A stretch of DNA of 64,000 bases from Adenanthera pavonina (GCA_026686845.1 JAIVEN010000001.1:32790001-32854000), one strand, 5' to 3'; counted from the stretch's first letter, positions 1-11,446 are shown. Translations and numbers: made by a program. The notes: generated from the letters alone by a model not told the origin.

Positions 1-11
1 GCACTCTTAAG

Positions 12-383
12 TTGAAGGCACTCCCAAGTCACTTGAAATATGTTTATTTGGGAGACGACAATACATTACTAGCCATAATTGCTTCTGATTTGAGTGACGT
101 TCAAGATAGGCAACTTTTAAATGTCTGGAAGGCATATAAGTGGGCTATTGGGTGGACCATTATAGATATCAAAGGGATTAGTCCATCAATTTGTATGCAC
201 AAAATTTTCTTGCAGGATAACCACAAAACCTCCATCGAGCATCAACGAAGGTTGAATCTCATCATGAAGGATGTAATGAAGAAGGAAATCTTGAAATGGC
301 AAGATGTGGGGATTGTGTATCCTATCTCAGATAGTTCTTAGGTGAGTCCAATCCAATGTGTTCTTAAAAAGGGGGGCGTGACT
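12..383 (+). pseudogene. gypsy pol fragment: N-terminal part of reverse transcriptase
   Basis: The translation has the hallmarks of the segment just before the gypsy reverse transcriptase core: LKALPSHLKYVYLG, then AIGWTIIDIKGISPSICMH, the HQRRLN motif and LKWQDVGIVYPISDS. The frame is open from the window edge to 338, then meets TAG at 339-341 exactly where this family normally has a conserved Trp (DSS-W-VSP), so the stop is a TGG to TAG change. Reading through it, the frame continues VSPIQCVLKKGGVT up to 383, where the CACTA element begins. The same frame resumes after the insert at 11447. It encodes nothing functional now. Confidence 0.85.
381..383. repeat. Target site duplication (ACT), left copy
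   Basis: ACT directly precedes CACTATACC, the first bases of the CACTA element. An identical ACT follows the last base of the element. Three bases is the standard CACTA target duplication length, and joining the flanks across a single ACT restores the host gypsy frame (KKGGVT followed by IVANTHNE). Confidence 0.93.
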
Positions 384-975
384 CACTATACCAATTTTTG
401 TCTTTAATTGTGCTCAATAGTTGGCGTTTATCAAATAAATGCCAACTAAATCTAGATGCTGGAAAAAAGTTGGCGTTTATATAAACGCTAACTTATACAA
501 ATATTTCTATGGTGTTTATATGTTTAAACGTTGAATAAAACTTTTAGGTGGCGTTTGTACATTTAAACGCCAAGCAAAGCTCCAGGATTTTTTTTTTAAT
601 TTTCTCCTGAAATTTTTAGTTGGCATTTAATAAATAAATGCCATCTATATATTTTAGGTGGTGTTTATATTTTAAATGCCAACTAATGTTCGAATTTTAG
701 ATGGCGCATACATATTAAACGCCAAGCAGAGATCCACAATTTTTTTAAAAAATTTTTTCATAAATTGTTAGTTAGCATTTAATATATAAACGTTATCTAT
801 AAAATTTTAGGTGGCATTTATATTTTAAACGCCAAGGAAAGTTGTTTTTTTAAAATGTTAGTTGGTGTTTAAAATTTAAACGGCAACTAAGTTGTAAATA
901 TTAGATGGCGTTTAAAATATAAATGTCATCTATGTTATTTTTAGTTAGTGTTTAAAATTTAAACGCTAACCAAGT
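384..975. repeat. CACTA 5' terminal inverted repeat and subterminal palindrome array
   Basis: After the terminal repeat, about a dozen units of roughly 30 bp follow in succession. Each is itself an inverted repeat built on TTGGCGTTTA, a 5-10 bp AT spacer, then TAAACGCCAA. The clearest are near 419-450, 468-495, 546-578, 656-688 and 845-880. Variants have ggtggc, gatggc or gttagc in place of gttggc. In characterised En/Spm elements, subterminal repeats bind the element's TNPA-type protein and bring the ends together; that role is inferred here. Orientation cannot be assigned since each unit reads nearly the same on both strands. Confidence 0.85.
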
Positions 976-3834
976 TATTTTAAAATCCTTCTCAGCCCTA
1001 ACATGGCATTTACTCTGAATTGTGCAGTCTTCATTCCCACCGCGTGCTCTGAATCCCTTCCTTTGCCATAGCTCTTCTCGCACAGCTCTTTGACCACCAC
1101 GAGATCAAAGTTTACATGCTTTCCTCCTCCGCCACGACTGTGCTCCTCAGAAATCCCATTCAACCTATAGGTCGAAGCTGAGACCCCTTACTGTCAGAGG
1201 ACCACGAACTCGCTAGATCTTGAAACCTCTCCCAGTCAACAGTCAAGGTGAATAGAGTGAAAGAGGCCCAATTCCATTCACTCTAACGAACTTGAAATCC
1301 CTCCCAGTCCTAATGGCGAACGGTAGCTAGCTTTGAGGTAACCCTATTGTCCCACTGACGCTCTCTTCCTCCTTGCTCTCTCTGCCTATTCTCTGTTTTT
1401 AAACCCTATTTTCATTTGTCATTTCATCTATCCATTGAGGTAACAAGTTCAGATTAGGTTTTCATACCAAGCTCTATGCGAGATTAGCTCCATTGGCATA
1501 CGTTACAGCAATCAACTCCTGTGCAAAAAAGGGATATAGCAATTTGTCTATAATTAAAATGCTTTAGTATAATTTCAAATATTTATGCACAAGTAATGTA
1601 TATCCTTATAAATGTTGTCTTAAAAGTCACAGCATTGAAGTTTCTGAGATTAGTATATCCGCCTCTATGCCTTTTGATGGTCATTCTTTCATAATGCATC
1701 TATAACAATCAACTTTGTGTGTGTATATATATATTGTTATAATCTTATAAAATTCAAAAAAGAAGAAAATGGTGATTCTTGGTGCCCTTGAGCATGCATT
1801 TAGTTTAAGGAACACCATGGCCTAGCTGGATATTTATAGTGTAAGTTTTATTAATGAGTTCATCGTGGACTTGTAGTTGATATTTATATTAGCTAATATT
1901 TCTTAGGATTGCAAGATTATGAGCATGAAACTATAAAAATTCGGAACCTAAATTCAATTTTCGTTGTATATGGAGATGAGGACGTCCTTAGTATTACATT
2001 GAGTTCTCTACTGCATTACAGGACTATTAAGCTGCTTATTTACATCAACTTTGTATATCTCTTTAGTGTTTTCAATTATACTTACTAGACTAACAAACAC
2101 TAAGGATGGAGCTTCATATAATATTGGTTTTTGGTTCTATTATTTTCTAGCATGCCGGGGATTATGAACTATAATTTGTTTTCATTATTTTTCAGGTAAG
2201 AAAGTAGAGTTTGGTTGAGCTCTGTTTCATATATATCTCCCCACTAAACCTACATTGTATAACTATGTTTCTTAGTATATTGAGTATGACAGATGATTTT
2301 TTTTTTTGGTTTTTTGAAAATTGTTATATCAAAAATGATTCTATGTACATTGTCTCCTACATTGGTGCTGAATGAGACTTTGATTAAGGGAATCAAGTGT
2401 TTAAGGGAATGATAAGAGAAAGATTCTTGGAGGTATATTATATATATATATACACTAATTGTTTGCCCTAAGTTATTGCTACTGGGTTAATTATTGAACT
2501 GCATAGAATGATTAGAGTGATGGTAGTCAAGTGGTGTAATAATTTTTTTTCAAAAAGTGCTTAATAAATTTCACATACTCAATTTGTCTATAATCTTGCA
2601 TTTATTTCCTACTAGATTAATCTCCATGCTACATGAACACTTATAGTCTAGTTTCTATAAATTATATTTTTCTTGTGTGTTATCTTTGCTTGCAAGTCTT
2701 TCCCATTAGTATGTTGCTTCTCTTTAGGCAATTTATATGATTCTCTTACTTTGTTTTTCTTCCAATTCAATCCAGATACAAGTTGGTCGCTCAAAGTAAT
2801 TTGTTGGATTCAGAATTCAAATACTGTCGAACCTCGAGGTTGGTGAGTTCTTCTATGCAACGAAATTTGAACTCTTGCACCATAATTTGAACTCTTGTTT
2901 TAATCATAATTCGCTATGGCTTGTTCTTTCTGTATGAGTCAATTGCGCGTCAGAATATTTGAAGTGGTCTCCTAATGAGGCTCCGGGGGTCTGAAGATTC
3001 ATCAAAACAAAATCTATAAGTAAAATGCAATATTTTTATACTACTACCATACTGTGTATTATTTTCCTGATTCTGTTGTCATCACTCACCATTGGTTATT
3101 TAATTTTAATCAACTTTATTTAGTAATTATGGCTATCAAGTGCACTTTTTTTTAATCATTCCAGTTGTTGTAGTCTTTCTTTTCTACAAATTAAACTTGT
3201 CACGTCTTATTATATTGCCCAATCATGTTATTAATTAAACAGGTTGATTCATTGATTTCCCATACTTCAAATATATTGGTGACATGATAAGTTTCCAGAG
3301 ATAGTGCTAGCGATACAGGTGTGGCTTAGCTTTCAATGTTAATGATTTTTTGTAATATGACCAAGAAGCATAACCACACATATACATGATTGTGTATACT
3401 TGAAACCAGGGAGCTATCTGCTTTGAGTTTGATTGCTAGTGCTACTTAATAGAGTTTTCATTTAACTTGTTACTTCATTTCTATGAAGGTGTCATTGGTG
3501 CGCTTGTTTCAGATTGACATAATTTACAATGCTACCCCTTCAGATTATCTACTTTGTCTGAGGTATGCTTCCTCATTATGTTTATGTAAAATTTTTGTAT
3601 TAGTTAGCTAAGTTAGGTGGATTGCTAAGTGGTTAATGCTATGGTTATATTAGTTAGCTAAATTCGAACTGAAAATCATGAAATTTGGTTAAAATGTGTT
3701 GTGTTTTTTGAGTAGATGGCTTAAAGCTTGGGCAACTCTTAAGTTTTTATGCTGCCAATTTGCCTTTAAAAGTTATAATTTAGTTTAAAGAGGGATGTTT
3801 GATTATATTGTCCGGAGATGTCTGATAGGTTAAA
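976..3834 (+). other. CACTA leader region without recognisable coding sequence
   Basis: This stretch lies between the subterminal repeats and the first TNP2 homology. The part from about 985 to 1470 is richer in C and T and looks like a transcribed leader; the rest is AT-rich and intron-like, with several pyrimidine-rich AG sites. The normal N-terminus of TNP2 (a Cys-containing domain) is not visible. I see no intact ORF here. Confidence 0.5.
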
Positions 3835-6630
3835 GAGGGATGTAGAAAAACCATTGTACTCTGGATGCATTAAGTTCACAATATTGTCAGCCATGTTGAA
3901 GCTATACAACTTGAAAGCAGGCAATGGATAGAGTGATAAGAGTTTCACAGAATTTGAAGGATATGCTACCAAAGGATAATGAGCTTCCTAGCCGAACATA
4001 TGAGGCTAAACGGATGCTAAGCTCTATTGGGATGAGCTATGAGAGGATACATGCTTGTCCTAATGATTGCGTTTTATTTCGGAAGGAATTTGCATCATTA
4101 GACAACTGTCCTAAATGCAATGCCCCATATTATAAGAAGAAAGAATCGAGTCCAGTGAAGATAGTATGGTATTTTCCATCATACCTAGATTTAGACGCAT
4201 GTACAACAATGTGGAGAATGCGAAGCTCTTAACATGGCATGCAGATGATAGAATTAAAGATGGGAAGCTTAGACATCCTACAGATTCTCCGCAATGGAAA
4301 TTAATTGATCGTGACTATGAAGATTTCAGGGCAGAAGATAGAAACCTACATCTTGTATTATCTACTGATGGAATGAACCCGTATGGTATGCAAAGTAGTA
4401 CACACAGTACGTGACCCATGATTTTGGTGATTTATAACTTGCCTCCGTGGCTATACATGAAGTAAAAATTCATGATGTTGTCTTTGTTAATTTCTGGACC
4501 TAAACAACCCGGAAATGATGTAGATATATACTTGGCTCCACTAACTGAAGACTTGAAGCTATTATGGGAGAGTGATGTGGAGGTATATGATAGGTATAGG
4601 GAGGAACCATTCAATTTGAGAGCTATGCTGTTTGGTACAATCAACGATTTTCCAGCATATGAGAATTTGTCTGGATACAGTATCAAAGGAGAATTTGGTG
4701 GGAAATTTGTCTTTCTCGGGCATCGGAGATTTTTGCATCAGGGACATCATTATAGGGGGTGGAGAAAAGCATTTGATGGGAATATAGAGGAAGGAGGAGA
4801 ACCTGTGTCATTAGGCGGTGAGGACCTATTTCAAAAGGTACAATATTTGGATAACAACTTCGGGAAACCTTTTGCGAGACACCTTGGGACAAGTGGATGG
4901 AAGAAAAGGTCAAATTTCTTTGAATTGCTATATTGGAAGTCCTTGTATGTGAGACGCTTCCTTGATGTGATGCACATAGAAAAAAATATATGTGATAGCA
5001 TTATTGGTACATTACTCAATGTGGAGGGAAAGACCAAAGATGGTAAGAAGGCGAGATTGGATTTGGTTGCTATGGGAATTAGAGGAGAATTGGCACCGAT
5101 CAAGGAGAAACGACATACTTATCTACCTCCAGCTGCTTATACTTTATCTAGAAAAGAAAAAATCACTCTTTGTGAATTCCTTGATGGAGTTAAAGTTCCA
5201 GAGGGGTACTTATCAAATATCAGGAATCTTGTATCTATAAAGACTTGAAGTTAAAGGGCCTAAAGTCTCATAATTCTCATGTTTTGATGGAGCATATGAT
5301 CCCGGTGGGTATACAATCCATTTTGCCGAAAAAGGTGTGAGGAACAATCATGAAACTATGTTTCTTTTTCAAGTCTATTTGCAGCAAAGTAATTGACCCT
5401 AGGAAGTTGCCCACATTGCAAAGACAAATTGTTGTCACTTTATGTGAGCTAGAGATGTATTTCCTGCCTTCATTCTTTGACATGATGGTTCATCTAACAG
5501 TACACTTAGTTAGGGAAATACAAATGTGCGGCCCAGCTTATATGAGGTGGATGTACTCAATTAAGCGTTACATGAAGATATTGAAAGGGTTTGTGAAAAA
5601 ATGAAGTAGACCAGAGGGATGTATTGTTGAAAGGTACATAGCCAAAGAAGCTGTTGAATTTTGTAATGAATGCTTATTGAATGTTGATAACATTGGGCTT
5701 TCGAGGTCTCGTCACTTGGGAAAAACAAGTGGTGAAGAGATTCAGGGAAGTGAAATAGTTAGTATCTCTAGGACACAGTAGAAGCAAGCCCACCTGTATG
5801 TCTTGTACAACTCGGATGAGTTTGATGAATATATGGAAATGCACAACAAGAGAATTAGAACCTTGAACCCCAATAAGAATAAGAGTTGGATTTCGAAAGA
5901 ACATAATCGACTTTTTATACATTGGTTGTGAGATCATATTATGTTGGAGTTGAATTTGGAGAGGAATTCTAGTTCAGTTTCGGACAGGTTGAAATAGTTA
6001 GCTATGGGTCCAAGCATGTATGTACTCTCTTACACTGGTTATCTTATCAATGGGTACATGTTCTATACAAAAGGGCAAGATGATAAGAGTACAATGCAAA
6101 ATAGTGGGATAACTCTTATAGCTCAATCAATGCATATATCTGGCGTCAAAGACAAAAACCCTATTTTTGCACCTATGTCATACTTTGGGGTAATTGAGCA
6201 TATATGGGAATTGGACTACATCTCATTCCGGGTACCTATCTTCAGTTGTAAATGGGTTGACAACAACAATGGCCTTCAAGTTGATGATTCAGGGTTCATT
6301 CAAGTAGATCTTAATAAGGTGGGGTATAAAGATGAATCTTTTATTTTAGCATCTCAAGCTCAACAAGTGTTTTTTGTCACTGATCCTGCTAATAAGAAGT
6401 GGTTCATTGTTATGCTAACGAACAAAATAATTGACAACTTAGATGATGGTTAAGACTATCAAGGTGCAGATATTAAGGATGATCCTTTCCATGGGACATC
6501 ACTTGATACTGATCCTAGTGGAGATGATACCCTTTATGTGAGAGATGACCATCAAGAAGTTATTTGGATTTGGAAAAGGGGACAAATTAGTCAACATCTG
6601 AAAAGAAAGAGGAAAAGGTTTGAATTAGCG
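3835..6630 (+). pseudogene. TNP2-like CACTA transposase (Transposase_21, DUF4218, DUF4216), disrupted
   Basis: The product would be the En/Spm TNP2-type transposase. In order I see KFTILSAMLKLYNLKA, the MSYERIHACPNDCVLF and CPKCNAPYYKKK cysteines, WHADDRIKDGKLRHPTDS, DGMNPYGMQSSTHST, LLISGPKQPGND and FLDVMHIEKNICDSIIGTLL (about 3845-5100). The DUF4218 core PSFFDMMVHLTVHLVREI is at about 5470-5525, and the DUF4216-like FSCKWVDNNNG and VDLNKVGY lie at about 6240-6330. Stops replace conserved Trp at 3929, 4412 and 5995, a frameshift lies near 4175, and further stops or shifts occur at 4456, 5246 and 5602. The usual GHKACPIC cysteine segment between SGYSIKG and KFVFLGHRRF (about 4685-4705) is missing, an internal deletion of some 20-30 residues. 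The longest uninterrupted stretch is 4472-5248. Confidence 0.93.
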
Positions 6631-6787
6631 AATATATTTTATTGTTTGCAGTAGTTTGAATTTTATTTCCTTCAGCATGTATAATTTTGTGATGTTTTAT
6701 TATCTTTTTTTTATGTTTTATATTTGCTTTAAATTCTTTTTCCATCTTTAATATCTTACATGTTTGTTGGAATTTTATTGTAGGTAA

Positions 6788-8690
6788 ATGGCATCCCCTT
6801 CTGATCATGATGATGATTGTGGTGGTGATGATGGTCAAGAAGAGCTACAAAAATATATCGAAAAGTACTAGCATGGCTTGACTGTGGTGAAAGAGGTGAT
6901 ACGGGCCCGAGATACTCGCCAGAAGATTCATGTAGAATGGAATCCCAAAGGCAATCCAATACAAAAGGGTGGACAAAAATTGAGCAGCTACATTTGGGTC
7001 GCTGCAAAGTTCAAGGTTGCAATCTCCCATCCTCACAAGGATTGGAGGAAAGTCTCTGATCCTGTAAAGAATAACATTTTTGAAGATATAGAGGTAATAA
7101 TATAGTATGTCATTTGATTATAATATGTGTAGATATATACAGATAATAATTCTTTTCAGTAATGCATGTTGCAATCTGCTTTTGGCATAAATAATAGTCA
7201 ATGGCGTCACATATATATGAAGGCTAGAGTGGCACTATGAAATTTTCGGTCCATTCTCACTAGATTCTTCCTCAGAGATGAAGTAGGCAACTTTCTTGGT
7301 CATTCGCCTCGGTTGTTTGAGTTGTACATTACACAGGAACACTGGGATGCTTTTGTTATGAGTCATCATGAAGAATCTTTTCAGGTTAACCATTTCTCTC
7401 ATTGTTGTTCTTCATTTAATTTTAATACATATATTTAGTCATTGAATAAAATTCTGGTTTGGTGTGTGCATTAATAACATAGTATGTCATTTCATTATAA
7501 TCTCATTGTGAGTTTTTTGTTCGACTAAACCTAATCATATGTACCTTATCTTAGTTTTTGTTAGATTAAAGCTAATCGTGTGCATTACTTTACAGAAATT
7601 AAGCTAAGCCAATAGTGATAGAGCCAAGAAGTAGTAATACCCTTATAGGGGGGGTCATCAAGGATACCACGGTATAGAGGATAAGATGGTACGTGCTTTT
7701 ATAGCTTATATTTCTATGAATGACACTTCTTTTCAAATACTTACACATTTGCTTATTTGTTATCATACATAGCAATCAAAGGAGGGGTCAGAAGGGAGGG
7801 AAATCAAACGCTATGAGCTATGGATAGAATCTTGCAAGAACAAGGATGGGATAATTGACAAAGAAAACGTTTAGAAAGTTGCCGAGTCAATAGTTAGTAT
7901 TATTATATTATATATTGTAATTACATATATATTTTCAAATACTTATTATTTTGTTGCAAATATTTATATTTTATTTCTCTTCCTTCCATAGAATGAACTC
8001 TCCAATTCCATGCCTCAAGCTAGTGAGGAGGAAAGTGTTAGGCAGGATATACTTGGTAAGGCACATGCAGCCCCTGAGTATCCTGGTCGTGTTAAAGGTG
8101 AAGGGTTTGGTGTGCCACACAAAGCCTTTTTTGGGCCTCGATCATCATCAGATGCTACCAAGGTTGCCCGATTAGAGGCTATTGTTCAGGAACAACACCA
8201 GACTTAATCTCAAATGCAGCTCCAATTAGCTGAATTGACGAACATGGTACTTCAACTGTAGGGAACACAAGGGACACCACCAGCAGCGACTAATGCCAGA
8301 GATAGTTGCACTGTTAGCCCTCAGGAACTCCCTCAGGTAATTGCTGTCATTAACAAGTTAAGAGATAATTTTTTAACCCCTAATAAATGGTTGATTTCCA
8401 ATGCATTGGTTGGAACAGGGTCAATCATATTGCTAGTTATGGTTAGATACACCTAATCAGCTCGTGGTTGCAGAGGGGCATGTGCATAATAGCCCTGAAG
8501 AGATGCTTCACAATGCACCTGTTCCTGCAAACCATCTAAAAGTGTATATTGAGGTAGTTAGGGAGGAGGGTGCTAGGTTACCTGTTCCTATGGGGGACAT
8601 GGAAACAATAGGAATGGCATTGGGCAGCTTCGTAGCATGGCCCGCACATCTCATCACTGCTACTCCATTAGTAAAGGTCTGTTAGTTGAC
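6788..8690 (+). pseudogene. Second CACTA ORF: plant transposase of the Ptta/En/Spm type, exons with introns
   Basis: An ATG at 6788 follows a TAG/G acceptor-like site and opens an acidic start (MASPSDHDDD). Recognisable blocks follow: HVEWNPKGNPIQKGGQKLSS and HKDWRKVSDPVKNNIFEDIE (6925-7095), an LGHSPRLFELYITQEHWDAF-type block (about 7295-7385), ELWIESCKNKDGIIDKENV (7810-7875), PGRVKGEGFGVPHKAFFGP with a following QEQHQT glutamine-rich stretch (8085-8205), and ANHLKVYIEVV...LPVPMGDMETIGMALGSFVAWP (8535-8642). This block order is that of the ORF found beside TNP2 in plant CACTA elements (Transposase_24/Ptta-En-Spm). Stops at 6868 (TAG), 7239, 7873 and 8205 show decay. Intron phases were not all resolved, and it may be one gene with the protease downstream. 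Confidence 0.78.
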
Positions 8691-8835
8691 AGTGTGTAAG
8701 ACTCGATTAAAATATCACATTTTGTGATGTACTTTTTCTAATGTTTGCCTCCCAAGTATTTACAAATTCCTCTAGTTGTGTTGATGAATAAGGGCTGATT
8801 TGGGTGGATATTCTGTTAACTGTATCTATATGGAA

Positions 8836-9125
8836 ATTATATGACTTAAGAGTTTGTTAATAATATAACCATAAGAAAAGTGATAGTTGTTTCATGCAAT
8901 GGTTGTTTTATGCTTTTAGCTCTGGTGTACACTTTCAAAGACAAACCACATGTATGCTATCTATTCGTTAACATGTATCTATTATATGACTTAAGAGTTT
9001 GTTAATAATATAACCATAAGAAAAGTGATAGTTGTTTCATGCAATGGTTGTTTTATGCTTTTAGCTCTGGTGTACACTTTCAAAGACAAACCACATGTAT
9101 GCTATCTATTCGTTAACATGTATCT
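8836..9125. repeat. Perfect 145-bp tandem duplication inside the CACTA
   Basis: The segment 8836-8980 is followed directly by 8981-9125, which is identical by eye over all 145 bases. It lies in non-coding sequence between the second ORF and the protease exons. Perfect identity, in an element whose genes have accumulated many changes, points to a recent duplication or to an assembly artefact. Confidence 0.95.
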
Positions 9126-9305
9126 TTAGTTCTGATGTGATACTAAATTGATACTAGATGTATTGAATGAGCTACTAGATATTGAGGTTGTGTTTAGAGG
9201 ACCTATAGAGATATAACATATATCTTTAGTTCTGTGTATGATCTTTTTGTGAAATTTCATAACATGATTACCTTGGTTAATCTCAAAATTTCCCACTTTG
9301 TTGCT

Positions 9306-10609
9306 TAGTTGAAGGGGAAGAGTAATGTTCGAGGGTCAGGACAATCAAAGGAATCAGTAGCTCCACCACTCATGCAACCACCCAAGCATACAGTTCCAGA
9401 CACTTTTCAAAGGATGATTGTCAAGTTTCTACCACATTCGCTTGAGGGTAAAGTCAAAAAAACGTGTGAAATTTGACAAGAACATTTATAATAAGATTGT
9501 TTTTGAAAGTATCAATGTTGAAATTGTTGATTACATCATCCATCGGAAGTAGATCGGGGTTGCGAATGTTAACTTATACATGATATTAATCTATTTGTTT
9601 TAATTTTTTTCACTTTAGGTCTTCATATTAACCTATGTTGTTTTTTATTTTGTTTCTATTCAAGATACCTCTATGAGCCATTATTGGTTCCTTGCAATGT
9701 TACAAACAAATTTATATTCATCCATGCTGAAGAGGTAGCTGCTTATGTTCCAAAATTACTGGACAGTAAGATTACTGAATAGCAGCAGTTAATTGCAGAT
9801 ACATTCACTACAAGGGCTGACAAAGATGTCATATTCTTGGTTCCATATTATAATGTGTAAGTAAACTTTCAAATTTTCATGTATTTGACGTCATCTGCTT
9901 AATTATAATTTGCTAATGACACTGATTATTTTTTTCATAGCAGACACTAGATTTTAATTGCAATCAATCCATTGAAGCTGACTATCTATTTTTTGGATCC
10001 TTTGAATTATGATCCGAAACTTCACGAACAAATGATAGGGATCATTAATAAGAATAATATATTTATTTTTGATTATTTAATGTTTCACACTTATATGTAG
10101 TAATTCAAATTAGGATTTGCTCAATCTAACCTTTTTTATATTTTATGTTTAAATAGTGTTGTCTCAATATTTCGAGCGGCCCGGAGGTGTAGAGATAATC
10201 ATAAGGGCAAAATGGTAAAACCCTTAGCTTCCTCGTTATATAAATGGAAGAAGATACGGGTATGTATAAATTTATATTCAATCAACAATTGTTGAGATTA
10301 ACATTTCTGTATTGTATAATTAATATAATTTTTCTCTTTAGTGTCCAAAACAACCAAATGATAATGACTGTGGATACTATGTGATGTTATTCATAAAAGA
10401 TAACATCACACATGGTCATAGCATAATCCCAGATACGGTATGTAATTTTATATTTACATTAATGCTTATAAAATTTTGCTAATTTCACTTATGTAAAAAT
10501 TTTTAATTTACAGTACTTTCCTAACACCTCTTATTCCGAATACTCCGATACACAAATAGAGGAACTCATCCAAGAGTGGTGTAACTTCATCCTTGATAAG
10601 TGCCTATGA
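9306..10609 (+). pseudogene. Ulp1-like (peptidase C48) cysteine protease carried by the CACTA, several exons
   Basis: Ulp1 proteases cleave SUMO-family conjugates; plant CACTA and Mutator-like elements often carry such a domain with unknown role. Exon blocks here are 9306-about 9480 (Ser/Pro-rich N-terminal part with PDTFQRMIVKFLPHSLEGK), 9664-about 9858 (RYLYEPLLVPCNVTNKFIF...DVIFLVPYYNV), about 9942-10052 (H then a stop at 9948-9950 in place of the conserved Trp, then ILIAINPLKLTIYFLDPLN), about 10159-10260, 10342-10439 and 10514-10609. The catalytic triad is readable: His at 9945-9947, Asp in YFLDPLN, and Cys in PNDNDCGYYVM. Splice sites CGG|GTATGT, TTTAG|TGTCC, ACG|GTATGT and TACAG|TACTTT are intact. 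The final exon ends naturally at TGA 10607-10609. The stop in the HW motif and early stops make it a pseudogene. Confidence 0.85.
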
Positions 10610-11016
10610 ATAGAGAGGTAAATTTAACTTGTTTCTATTATGAATAACTTTGTGAAAAAGTTGATCTAGATAATGTCAATATATAACATTTGCCTATATG
10701 GTGCAGGTGTGGATGTTGTGAAGGAAAGGTGAAGCATCAAAAGATAAAGTTGTAGTGAGGGAACAGTAAGAGAAGGTGATAATTTTGGTGGACATGCTTA
10801 TATGCTAACTTGTGGGAAAACTAAGGTGGAAGATGGCGTTTTGGACATATTCTTTGTAGTATATTGTTGGTAGTTTTTGGACATGTTATTCTTGTTAGTT
10901 TTGGACACATTGCTTTTGTTGTTATAGTTGTTTAAAACTTGAGTATAGTTTTACAAGTACAGTTTATATCTTAGTTGTTCAAAAAAGTTTGTCTTAGTTT
11001 TGTTGAAAATAATATA

Positions 11017-11140
11017 AGAAACTGTCTTACTTATTGATGATGCTTGCAGGACATATATTAGAAACTGTCTTAGTCATTGATGATGCTTGCTGGACATATA
11101 TTAGAAATTGTCTTAGTTGTTGATGATACTATTGGGACAT
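11017..11140. repeat. 43-bp tandem repeat, about 2.8 copies
   Basis: Units begin at 11017, 11060 and 11103 with AGAAACTGTCTTA or AGAAATTGTCTTA and contain TTGATGATGCTTGC followed by GGACATATATT. The third unit is diverged at its end. The array is non-coding and lies between the protease 3' end and the 3' subterminal repeats of the CACTA. Confidence 0.85.
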
Positions 11141-11219
11141 ACTGATTGGGAAAAAAATGTTCTATGCTTGCTACAGGTTGTAAGTATAGGTTTAAAGAGA
11201 AGTAGGAAAATTTAAAATA

Positions 11220-11443
11220 TATATATTTCATTGGCATTTCATTGGAAACGCCAACCAAATTATTCAATAATGGAAAAAGTTGGCATTTATCCGTTAAACA
11301 CCAACTAAAGTAAGACTTTAGTTGGTGTTCCTTAAACGCCAACATTTTTGTACGATTTTCATCAGCACGTTATTAAATGGCATTTTGGAAACGCCAATAA
11401 AGGTAAAAAACAAACACCAACTATTCCCAATTTTGGCATAGTG
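11220..11443. repeat. CACTA 3' subterminal palindromes and terminal inverted repeat
   Basis: Four units resemble those of the 5' end: TTGGCATTTCATTGGAAACGCCAA near 11230, TTGGCATTTATCCGTTAAACACCAA near 11280, a shorter one near 11320 and another near 11380. The terminal repeat ending GGCATAGTG closes the element at 11443. The 3' end has far fewer units than the 5' end, an asymmetry often seen in CACTA elements. Confidence 0.82.
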
Positions 11444-11446
11444 ACT
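11444..11446. repeat. Target site duplication (ACT), right copy
   Basis: This is the second copy of the ACT that precedes the element, directly after the terminal CATAGTG. Confidence 0.93.

Larger units (their letters stand above)
384..11443 (+). mobile_element. CACTA (En/Spm) DNA transposon with TNP2, a second transposon ORF and a Ulp1-like protease
   Basis: The element begins CACTATACCAATTTTTG and ends CCCAATTTTGGCATAGTG, so the ends are inverted repeats of about 17 bp with one or two differences, both starting with the diagnostic CACTA. It is flanked by ACT on both sides. Inside are palindromic subterminal repeats at both ends, a TNP2-type transposase pseudogene, a second plant transposase ORF and a C48 protease, all on the plus strand. 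Its 11,060 bp fits an autonomous-size element. All coding parts carry stops or frameshifts, so it cannot be autonomous now, although the termini look intact enough to be recognised in trans. It was inserted into the reverse transcriptase of the gypsy element and is therefore younger than that element. Confidence 0.93.

Noticed and set aside
384..11443. Could the CACTA be a host gene cluster rather than one transposon?
   Set aside because: Matching CACTA ends, exact 3-bp target duplication and restoration of the interrupted gypsy frame leave no room for that.
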